64,000 nucleotides of DNA from Harmothoe impar. Lineage: Eukaryota > Annelida > Polychaeta > Phyllodocida > Polynoidae. How positions within the stretch are numbered: position 1 is the stretch's first letter; every line of letters begins with the position of its first letter. The notes below the pieces were generated by a model. It saw only the letters and a list, made by a program, of their open reading frames with translations, did no database searches and had not been told where the DNA came from. Positions 38,901 to 50,900 of the stretch are shown here, piece by piece. The stretch is from assembly GCA_947462335.1 (NCBI GenBank), contig OX381704.1, positions 47,248,942-47,312,941 on the forward strand, given 5' to 3'. The translations under genes and the position numbers were made by a program.

Positions 38901-41900
38901 TTCCCATTATTTCTTTCATGCAAAAAAAAAAGATCACTAGGGATTCGAACTATCCACCTTCAGATCTACAGTGCCAGGCTCTACAGACTGAGCTAACCGG
39001 GCTTGCTGAGTGGTTGATGCTTAGCGTGATGGATTTTAATTCTGCACCCTCTCTCTCTGATACAAATAGGGACCTTTAGCAAATCTGATGTAGCTCCTTA
39101 AACGCTGATGTAGCAATGGCAAAATTGTAGGCTACATCTGAGTCTAATGAACTACCTTAGCTTTGCTAAAGGTCCCTATTTTTCCCATGATAGCTCATTA
39201 TGGATTCGACCTCTCCACCTTCAGATATAAAGTGCTAGGCTCTACAGACTGAGCTAACCGGGCTTGCTGAATGGTTGATGCATGGAAAGGTAATAGGGAC
39301 CTGTAGCAATGTTGACGCATCCCATTTAGAGATGATGTAGCCTATGCCTGTAACATTGCTATGTTTGTGTTCAATGAGATATGTCAGGTTGCTAAAGGTC
39401 GCTAATGTTTCATTCTGCACCCTCTCTCTCTCCGATAAAAGTCAGGAGATTCATTGTCTTGACTTATTTTTGATTCTAAAGTAATTAATAATAGAAACCA
39501 AGCTTTCCAACTACAAATACAATAGGGTCCTTTAGCAACCACGTAAAAGCTCATCTAACGTAGATTTAGCCTATCCCTTTAGCACTACTACGTCTGCGTT
39601 TAATGAGCTATGTCGGGTTTGCTAAAGGTCCCTATTGTCCCATGCACTAGTTAGTATGTGGCCCATTGAGACAGGGAGAGGGTGTATATTAAACACTACC
39701 ACTCCATGCATCAACCATTCAGCAAGCCCGGTTAGCTCAGGCTGTAGAGCCTACACTGTAAAAAAAAGTCCGTTGAAATGACGGAGAATGAATACTAAAT
39801 TTGGCGGTGTATCACCATAATTGTGATTTACAGTGAGGTACTGTAAAACTCATTACTCTCACATTGAAGATCCGTAAACCAGTACAGTGAAACAATGTTT
39901 TTTCATTCACGGTGAATCTCACGTTAAAAGTTTGCCCACCAGCTGGCAGCTTGGTTTGATAGAGAGACTTTAGTAGAAGCCATCAACTAAAAACATACAT
40001 AATTGTGTTAGATTTATAAAGATATCCAACTATCTCATTAATTACACAATCAAAATTGAAGCATTTGGCATATTAAGGATAAGAAATATGTAATTTCCTT
40101 TTTTGAGACCCTGGGCACTAGTACGAATAGTATAAACACCCATGTTGTGGTAATTAGAATTATACATATTGAGACTGTTGTCAGAGTTTCTTTGTAACAA
40201 CCCTAGAGTACCTTTTGCTCATGGATTGTAATTATATTATATTGCTATGAGGCATTCAATTATGCTTCTCAGGCCTAATATATAATATATATACAGGCCT
40301 GGAATTAAGATAATATCATGAAATATATATCAATGGATCCAGAAATAGTTATAATTATCATTGAATAGCAGAGAATCATTGTATAATAATGATGAATCAC
40401 GTAAAATGACAACAAGAAAGGCCTGTAAAATCTATGGGGAAAAGCAAAACACGGTGACCATAAATAAAACGGAAAACGGTCGGCATTCAGTGATGCCAGT
40501 GATTCACCGTAATTTTTACGGGATATTTTTTACAGTGCAGCACTCTTGATCTGAAGGTGGAGAGGTCGAATCCCTAGTTATCTCTTTTTTTGTATCCGTC
40601 ATTTAGAAAACATTTCTTTCACTCCAACATGTAGAAGATACATTTTTAATGTTTTTTATCATCAACTCATGCTTGAATAGGGTAGAAATACGCCTATGCT
40701 ATGGTGTGCACTCTTCTACCCCATTGGTTCAATGAGTGAACTGACACAGGGGTTCGAACCCACAACCTGCTGATTTGCTAGGGTAAATCCCGTGATTTTA
40801 CAAGATTGTAAAATCACGTCTTTTAATCCTGTGATATCACGGGAAATTTTGCTCACAGAAATATACGGGAATATCTCGTGACTTGTTACCAGGGATGCTT
40901 CCCATATACCCCTTTGTAGAAAGATGACATCTCAGATGCCTCCTATGATGGGAGATGGTGTAAACCTGGAGCTACCGGGTTAGATAACTTCATCTCTGCC
41001 ACATCGAACTTTGTCGAGGCCAAGTAGGATAAAGAATCCCGGAAAGACTATTAAGTTCAGTTGTTACCCAATGCGTCCTGGGCACATCTCATTGACAGAA
41101 ACTCATTTAAATTCCTAATGCCTAATGTAGCTCCTGATTCAATATGGCGGCTGAAAGGTTCCTGTCATGGAACCCTGACATGGAGCCAATGTCACGTGGT
41201 TGGGATAGAGTTTCTAGTCTGACTCGAACCCCACGAGAACACGTCCTTCGCCGTGTTTCAGACCAGTTGGAGGCCAAGCAGAATGGGGAAATGGTATTCT
41301 AATTAAATCTCCACCTCCTCTATAAAGGCCCAGAAGCCCTGTTCTCACTCAGCTCTGACTGTTACTGGAGGGGCAGCAAGCGTTTCGCCTGTAAATGTGG
41401 TTATTATATTAAAGGAATGTAGTGTGAAGTGATGGGGGGGGGGGGGGGGGTTACGGTTATCCGTCTTGTTGAATGGTATTGCATATAGCTGGTTATGTAC
41501 GATTATAGTGTCTCTTCTGGTATTAAGCATATGGCTGATAGTACCAGAAGAGCTGTAGCCCACCACGGAGAATGGTATCCTGTTTAGAGCGTGCCATGGT
41601 GAGCTACAATGGTGTATCGATTGAGAGATTGGCATGTTCTTAGGTGGGCAGTGCCTACCGCCCCGCCCCCGCCCTTACCGGACGGGGGCGGGAGGCTTCA
41701 AATCATATTTCCTTTATCAATATGTTTATGTTACAGGTTGAGGAAAGGATGTCCTCATTTGCAATGTAGAACCATTTAGCACATTTTCCGGGGAGGGGCG
41801 TTTTTTATTAAAATCATGTTTAAAAAAAGATCAGAATTTGTAAAAGACTACCAAGCTAACAAAAAACGTTATTTTACGTCAGAATATCGTTATACAATTT

Positions 41901-44900
41901 CATATAACTTTATGCCATAGTAAGGAACCTTAGAGAAACGTTATTTAACGTTATAATTATGACTTTATAAAATGTTGTATAACGTTTTTTGTTTACTGGG
42001 TAAGAAGTGGCCTACTCGAAGATCACACCTTTCTTTCGCCAACAGAGTGGTTGACACTTTAGTGTAATGGTTAGCATGAGAGAACCGGAACCAATGATTT
42101 CCCTGCATCCTCCATCCCTACTGGTATTGGCAATTTGATATACACAGCACAAAATGTCAGCGAACTAGACAACACGAAAATTGAGCAGACCTCATTGTGT
42201 CTTGGGGGTGGGGGTGGTTGCTGAAGTGTTCTGTCGTTTGCATGAATCTGATTTTACTTAATTGGTGAAGGTGATACACCTGATGTGTCTGCTGACATGA
42301 AATCTTTGTTGACCCAACTACATCCCCCATCTCCGCCATAGTTGTACTTGTGTGAGCTGGTTGTCATCTGACCTTGAGGGTCATGTTCATGCGCCGAGCA
42401 AGATTCAGTGACCAGACTCTGCAGACATGTATGGAGGTGTTTCCCTTGTGCCGGCTGCTGAAAGAGCACTGTGTAGAGCGACCTTTACTAAAGGCTTTAG
42501 ATTAGGGAGTGCTCATTTTTTAACAACAGGGGGGGGTGGATTTTGGGGGGGGGGGGGGGTAGAAAATTTGGACCCCTTGACCGGGGGGGTAAAAAATTTA
42601 GACCCCCCTTGGGGGGGGTCAAAAAAATTCAACCTGTTTTCAGGGAAAAAGCCCGCACGTTACTATGCTACAAAGGGGCGTTAACGCGCGCGATTTTCGG
42701 CCTGGGGGGGTAAAAAATGTTGACCCCTCTAGCTCCGCGCAAAATCTCACTGCCCCCCCCCCCCCTGTTGTTAAAAATGATCACTCCCTTAGATAACAAT
42801 AACAATAATTAGGGCAAATGTGTCCCGGAACCCCATTTAGTGCAATATCTGGGTTTATCTAAGTGTGGGTTCTCTCCCCAAGGTACTGTTTCTCCACAAA
42901 TGTGCGGACCTCCACAAACGTGGACACCTGAATACACATTCCATAAATTTGTGGAGGAAATAAAAATGATTTTTAAATTTTTTGGGGGGTATTTAAGCAT
43001 ACAAATACGGACCTCCGTATATGTTTGTGGACATCCATATATATTTACGGAGCTCCATATATATGGAGGGTGTATTTACGGCCTTCCGCAAATTTGTGGA
43101 GAAACAGCAAAGCCACCCTTTTACTTAGCACTTAGTACAATGTATGCCCTCTACATGGCTTCGCTTACTATCTACTAATTTCATACTAATTGCTACCCCC
43201 TGCAGCCCTCCAAAATCACCCACTACTGCCTGTGCACCACTTATTGGGTACTGCAAATAAGCTACTATTATATAAATAGGTGTCAAACGGGCAACACTAC
43301 TTACTAGCTGCCTGATTTGGGAATAACTGTTGTTATTATATATCATGTCAGGTGTGGAAGTTTACTAGCCGGGCTGCATGCATGACACATGTATCATGTA
43401 CGACGTTGCGAGGAGCGCGGTATACATCTATGTCAGGTTGTCATTGTCATCGTCCACGCACAGAAATATGAAATTTAATGACAGATAAAAGAAGTCGGGT
43501 ACCCCCTCAATTCTTTGTAGTGCTTCCAGAGCCCACAACGGTCGTCTCTCGGCAATAAAAGGCATAAAATAAACAAAACACAGATGAGAATATCCATTGG
43601 TATAAGAAACACAGATAATAAAATCTGTGCTAAGTCGGTGCTAAATCGGCCGTTTTCTGCTGACTATATCAAATGTATTTCATGTAGTTGGTTGATGCAA
43701 ATCAGTGGGTATAATCAGGTGATTTAAGATGTTTTTCACCAAATCGGCTGACAACGATCCCCTTTCAAAAGCCACGCAACTTGCACACTGATAATAATGG
43801 CCTTGGAAATGTTAGTCACTACGGACTACATTTCTATAGTCACGTGAACGTAGAAAAAACGGCTATACCAAGTTAGTCACCTATGTCTATAGTAAGTTAG
43901 TCATATAGTCAACCTATAGCCATGCATTAAAAGAGCTGATTTGGGATATATAGTCAAGTGACTATGAATTTAATGCTTTCATGCCCTAAAGTAGTCACAC
44001 TGACTAATAGATATAGTCCATCATGAGACGGCAGCACGATAAGTCAGGACAACTACCCCCCTGGCATCTACTCCCAAGACATCAACCCTAGGGCCCTTTA
44101 TCTACCCCCTAGGACATCTACCCCAGGCCAACTACCACTACCTAGGACATCTACCCCCTAGGACTTTTACCCTATGGGCATCTACCCCTTGGAATTTTAC
44201 CCCCTAGGACTTCTACCCCTTAGGACATCCCCTGCCTTGGAACCTACCTCCAGACATCTACCCCCTGGATATCTACCTCCTGGGAACATAAACCCCCCCT
44301 CTCCCCACATACCCATATGGTTGAGTCATATCATGTGGAGGGGGTAGATTTCCTTAGGGACATCAGGCATCTACACCTGGACATCTACCCCCTAGGAATC
44401 TACCCCCTTGGACATCTACACCCTAGGATTTTATCCCCTTGGAATTCTTTCCCCTGGACTTTTGCCCCCTTAGAACATTCACCCCCTTGGACACCTACCC
44501 CAGGACATCTACCCCCTGGACATCTACCCCCAGAAATCTATCCCCTCATGACTTTTACCCCCTAGGATATCCATCCACTGGACTTTAACCCCCTTCTTTT
44601 ACCCCCTAGGACATCTATCTCCTTGGATGTCTACTACCTTTATCCTCCAGGACTTCTACCCCTGGGGATATCAACCTCCTCGACATGCCCATATGGTTGA
44701 GTCATATGTGGAAGGGGTAGATTTTTCCAGGGGTAGATGTCCCAGGGGATAGATGTCCTGGGGTAGGTGTCCAAGGGAGTGGAAGGGGTAGAGTCCTAAG
44801 GGGGTAAGAGCCCAGGGAATCAATATACAAGGGGTTAAAAGTCCTAGGGGGTAGATTTCCAGGGGGCAGATGTCCAGGGGTAGATGTCCAATATCCCTTG

Positions 44901-47900
44901 AGAAATCTTCTCCCTCCACATGATATTGGTGTCCCCAGGGGTAGATGTTGGATGTCCCTGGAGAAGGGGGTAGGTGTCCAAGAGAGTGGATGTCCTAGTG
45001 GGTAGATGTCCAGGGGGTAGATGTCCGCGGGTAGGTGTCCAAGCGGTCGGATATCCTAGGGGGTAGAGTCCTAAGGGGATAAGTGCCAAAGGGGATAAAA
45101 GTCCTGGGAGTAGATGCCCTAGGTGGTAGATTCCCAGGGGGTAGATGTCAAGGGATAGATGTTGGATGTCCCTGGAGAAATCTACCCCCTCCACATGATA
45201 TGACTTATCATGGGCATTTGGAGGGGGTTGCCGTCCCCAGGGGTAGAAGTCCTAGAGGGTAAAGAGGGTAGATGTCCAAGGAGATTGTTGCCCTTGTGGG
45301 TAGAAGTTGTAAGGAGGTAAAATTCCAGGGGAAAGGTGTCTAAGGGGATTAAAGTCCTAAGGGGGGAGTCCTAGGGGGAAGATTTCCGGGGGTAGAAGTC
45401 CAGGTGTTAATGTTGTGGTAATGTTTAGCATGCTTAACACATCTACCCCTTGGACATCCATCCCCTGGACTTTTACCCCCTTACGACTTCTACCCCCAGG
45501 ACATCCATCCCCTGGACTTTTATATCCTAGGGGGTAGGTTCTCATTCCTGTGACATCATCAATTTGTGTGATCCACATATAGTCACTCCTGACTATCTTA
45601 TGACTAATATGTGACTAACATGTGTAATCACCTGACTATGGGGGTCAAAATATGGTGGTATAGTCAGTACTGACTATAGGTTTTATTATCAGTGCAACAA
45701 CACACTGTCAGCGGGTTGCGGTAAATCGATACCCTAAACAACCGATTAGGCCTACACGTGTGTACGGATATGTGTGGACTATGGGCTTTAGCCTCTAGGT
45801 GTATGGTAGGGGATGCCTGGCAGCTGCTGTTAAATAAGGTATTATGTAACGTAATATATGACCACAATGTTTATTTTCCTGCCGAGGCCCAGGACAAGGC
45901 CATTTGCCCTTGTTGCACCCTACCATAGTTATTGATAGAACAGTATCAATTTACTGGAATCCATTCCTCATCCGCTGAGGGTCAATTTGGATCAAATAAA
46001 ACCTGGTCATGTAGTTTCAGGTAGAATCAACCAGTGTAGACCTAAAGTGCTCCCCTTTAATACTCTATAAAGCTTATCGTCCCCTACCAATTTTGACTGT
46101 TATGGGCTTAATCGGCCGACAGAGATGTGTTGCCAGATTTAGTGAATTGTGTTATTTTCGGTCTGAAATGAGTTTAATGTAGACTGATCATGTGAAAACA
46201 TTGCAAGTCATCCGACTTTACCCACCGATTTAAATAAAGCAAGACAAGATCAAATATATATGATATTGTTAGCAATAACCGGCCGATAGACAGCCAGTTT
46301 AACCTGTGTTTACATCTAGCATTTACTTAAGGTCAAATCCCACAATGCGAGAGAGGGCCCGACCATTTTGTGATTTGGCCCTTTAATGGCTAAGGCTGGA
46401 AATAATCAACATATAACTCTCTTGTGTTTCTTGTGTATTGGCTAATCACAAAGATCAAATGAGCTTGAAATTTTCTCCCTATTACACTGAAAAATGTTGC
46501 TTATTACAGTCTTGCAGAGGTATGATTCATACAGGGGGCCACCCCAGATATGTATAGGCAAGTTTATAAGAAATAATCAGCAACGATCATACTATGAAGT
46601 AACTCCCCTTGTAAATCGTAACAATGCAGTCCAATAGGCAACACCTTGCTACCCTAAATCAGCTGCAGTGGGATTTGGAGGATCCATGTATGACAGAAGG
46701 CTAATTCACAACACTTTCCCACCCATTTTTCGCGTTGTAGGATTTGGCTATTAGGGCTTTTCGTGGCTGACAGAGAGCCCCTGTGGACCTTGAAAGTACA
46801 TATAGCCAAACTCCACAGTACGATTTATTGGCCTGAAACCTTTGCGTTTTGTTCCAATAGCAAGGTAGCCCTTTTGCCGATCTTCCAAATTGCAAGGGTG
46901 CACAACATACATTTGCGTTTTCCAAGCTTCACTATATGCTACAATATGGGCAACATCTCTGCGGTTTGTCATGCATATAGGTTGTGGTCTGGGGGAGTTA
47001 CTTCATAGTATACTTTTTGTTGGTTATATGCTATGATATATCTTAAAGATATCTGCAGTGCCCTCCCCTTATAAACCATGCCTTTGCAATATTGAAAACC
47101 GCAAAGGTTTGAGGGTATTGCAGGGGAAAATATCTAAATATTTTGATGTTGAGCACTGACCAAGTCGCAATACTTAGGGAAGGGTTTTTGGCCGACAAAG
47201 CATTGCAATAGACAGCAAATTCCTGTATATCGCCAAAATGTCTTCAATTTCCATAAACGCAGGGGTTTTCCCACCATAATCGTACTGTGGAGTTTGGCTA
47301 ATAGAAAGTCGGGAAATTGAAACCAACCAAGAATATTTAACATATTACATGTATCAAGATGGGAAAGGGGAGGGGATAGAGAGGGTCCCCCCACTTTCTT
47401 TATCTGACATGTAAATCGGTATACCTCCGTGGACGACTGGCTGAATGATGCCCACCAGGACCGTGGGTTTGTACTGTACCCAGAGGGCTGTGTCTTCTAT
47501 ATAATGAAACTACCTAATATGTTGCTTGATACAAGGTCAAATCCCACAGGCCGATCTATCCTGGAAACTCTCTGCGAATTGAGGATCTGTTGCGAATTGG
47601 GGATCTCCCTCCAATTTGCAACAGATGTAACTGCAAGAGGGAGGTATAACTTCTAGGAATCTGTTGTGAATTGGGCACAAAATAAGATCTAGATAATTAG
47701 ATATTTTTCCTTGCTTAACAGGGAAATCTCTGCGATTTCATCATGCACATGATACATATCAATCATCTGGAAAGTCAGGGGGGCCACTCCCTATTTCTGA
47801 TGATACACATACAGCACTTTACAACCATTTTTCATGAATAATATATATGATATGCTCACCACTCAACCTACATACCCATATTATTTCAAATGATAAATTA

Positions 47901-50900
47901 CTGGATATCCCTTCTCTAGTAAACCAACTGTAAGCACAATTATTATGAAGTAACCCCCCCCAAATGCAACACTTTATCCTTACACATAGATTCAATGCAG
48001 CCTACGATGCAGAGGTTCAGTGCCATGTGCATCTGTACAGTGGGATTTGGAACTTGCAATAGTATATAAGAACCCTTGCGTTTTGGAGTATAAGCAAGGC
48101 TCCTAGATCGCAATAGACATAGAATGCAAAGGTTTCCAAGCCATAGAACGCCTTGTGGGTGTTGGCCTATACATAAGGTATACGTTGGGGTATGTGTCTA
48201 TGGCCAGGTGTGGGGAGGGGGGGGGGGGTAATTGGCTATGCCGGTCAGAAGTAGAATGTGACACACAATGACTGATTGATGAACTATTAAATGCACTGAT
48301 AATTGCCTAGTGGGACGCTACTACTATGGTAACATCATTTATAATGTTGTCCACATACTGGACAATGGCCATCCGATGGCCGGAGTTCTATCTGGTGGGT
48401 AATGGGAACTAGTTATGCATTCTGGATTATATGTGCAATTATGGTGAAGGTGTCAGTGCAGTCACCTTGCGGCGTGGTTAGAACAGGTAGGCCCCACCTT
48501 GTTTACCCCCAGTCCTAGTCTAGACCCTGTAACTGAGACCTGAGACCTGAGAGCCTTTTCATAAGCTGGATTTGCGTGATCGCAAATAAAGTGTGTTTCA
48601 TAAAGCGTAGCCTTAAAAGTGTAATCGTAAACGTGTCCTTACATTTCGCTGCCTTAAATTGAACTGTCATAAAAGTGGAAAATTTCAAGTCTTTCATAAG
48701 GTTTTGCAATCACATTTTAGAAAAAAGTATTGGGGTATGTGTATACAGTCATAGTAATGCAGCATATATAAAAAGAGACAATTGCAGCTGAAATAAGAAT
48801 TATATTCGATGTTTAAACTTTTTTTTGGATAACTTTGCAGCGTTAACGCAAAAACCACATTTCTTATGAAAAGGCTCTCTGAACTGCTGACCTTGATTAA
48901 CATGTGATTGTGTCCGGTAAGCCCCGCTATGACCACTGCCGGAGGACGCATGGAGTTAAACCTTCAAGTGCCGCATAGCACTTTATAGCATAATGTCCTT
49001 TGTCGCCATGGGGCACGAATGCCGATACGTTTGCAGTAGGCATTGCATAGTAGAGCACTGTGCAGTCCTGAAAGGGTTGGCACTGTATTATCGACTTTAG
49101 AACGGGTGTCAGACTCGGGGAACCTGATGCACTGCATTAGCTGCAGGGTACCTGCATGGTAAACCCGACTCTACCTTCATTAGCGAGGCAATCTGTGACC
49201 ATATTGATTGTCAATTTATTTATATATCAAGATCAAATTGGAAAGATTATAAGCCTGTTCAATAAGCCATAGGGCCTACCGTTGGCAACATTGAAAACAA
49301 GGGGTGTAGCATGTTATTTAGGCCTATAGACTCTGTAGTGTAATATAACACATAAGTTTCATGAAGGCCCTCGTGTAAATTGTATTTGACGATGACACTA
49401 AACTCAAGAATTCTACAAACCGTTGGAAATAACCGCTCGATTCATCTCATTGGCAAAAGCTGAAAGGCGCTAGTTGATTTACGTGAATAAATAAATCATC
49501 AATCAACCATTCCCTACATAAGTCGAACTCACATTTAGCCGCGTAACATTTCTCTATATATAGTGCTAGTATTGATGACTCCCACTACCCATGATTCATG
49601 TCAATCCCTATCAATGTTTCCAATAATGTCCCCGAGCTTAGTAAACAAAAAAGCCATCATTATGTAATAAATGGCCTATAGACATTCAATACAATGCAAT
49701 TTTTATATGTTGGCTTCTCCTACATATTAAAGAGCTACTGGAGCCTTGTACATTACGACTTATCACTGCTGTAGACCATGCACACCTATTTCACAATTAT
49801 GTGAGGGATAGGGGCTGTTTGAGACTTTAACACGGGCCGGTGTACCAGTATATTAGTTGCGGGTGGAAAATAGTTCCAAACTTGTTGTGTCACAAGAATC
49901 TAGGATCATATAAATATGTCATCAGAGTCCATTATTAGATAGGTAAAGTATATTTATATAAGTCTCAAAATTATTATATTGAGGGAGAATATTCTCCTAT
50001 GGCATTTTAAGTCTACATGGTGATCTAGTTTTGACACAAAAACAATGAATAATGACAATATAGTTTGATATTTTAGGTTTAATATGCATATGTAAACCAA
50101 TTCTGATGCTAAAATCGTGTTAATTGACTGCGTTTGAATGACGAACACTGCACCGGAATTAATACCAATGGTATCTTTAAGCTTATGTCCATGGTGAACT
50201 AGTGGTGTCATGAAAATGTAAATGAATGACAAGTATAGTTATATCCTAGGTCAAGTACACACATATAAACCAAAATCTAATGTTAAAATTGCACTGACAC
50301 TGCCCTTGAATGAATAGCCGTACACTGAAACTAATTCACATGGCTTAAGCCTATGTCCGTGGTGAACTAGTGATGTCACACTGGCGGATCCAGGATTGTC
50401 TAGGGGGGGGCCAAACCTGGCCCTGCCTGGCCAACCCGGAGACACTATTTGTTTCCCGTGAGCGAAGCGTATTAGCCATACTTGTGTTGCTGATCTAGAC
50501 TTGAAATGGTTCATTCTCACACATTTTAGGATACAATAGTTTAAGACACAGTCCAGATCAGATCAGATCAGAGGCCCTCAGTTAGGCTCAATGAATCATA
50601 CCCCACAATCTCATTCCCTCTTTTCTTCTCCTTTCTCTTCTCTTCTTCCTCTTTTTTTTGAGGGGGGGGGGGCAAGGCCCGTCGCACCCCCCCCCCTGGA
50701 TCCGCCAATGCTGTCATAGGAATATAGATAAATAATGATATAGGCCTATAGTTAAATCTCTCTACCCATTTGCCATTTACCCTCCTGGATATCCACCCCT
50801 GGAACATCCGGCCGCTCACATTCAACCCTTTGGTTGTAGCTTAACCCTGTCACCTGTTATCAGGGGTATCATCAGGGAGGGTTATGTCCTGATAGTTCCA

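Noticed and set aside
38932..39002. Functional tRNA gene on the minus strand
   Set aside because: Two further copies with the same non-tRNA head lie within 2 kb, and the stems do not fold well; a tRNA-derived SINE explains it better.
44317..45194. Pro/Leu/His/Gly-repeat proteins on both strands
   Set aside because: Translations of the inverted minisatellite.
50568..50825. Minus-strand protein with ADPGGG motif
   Set aside because: The motif is the translation of the GGATCCGCC tip and G-runs of the repeat at 50390-50712.
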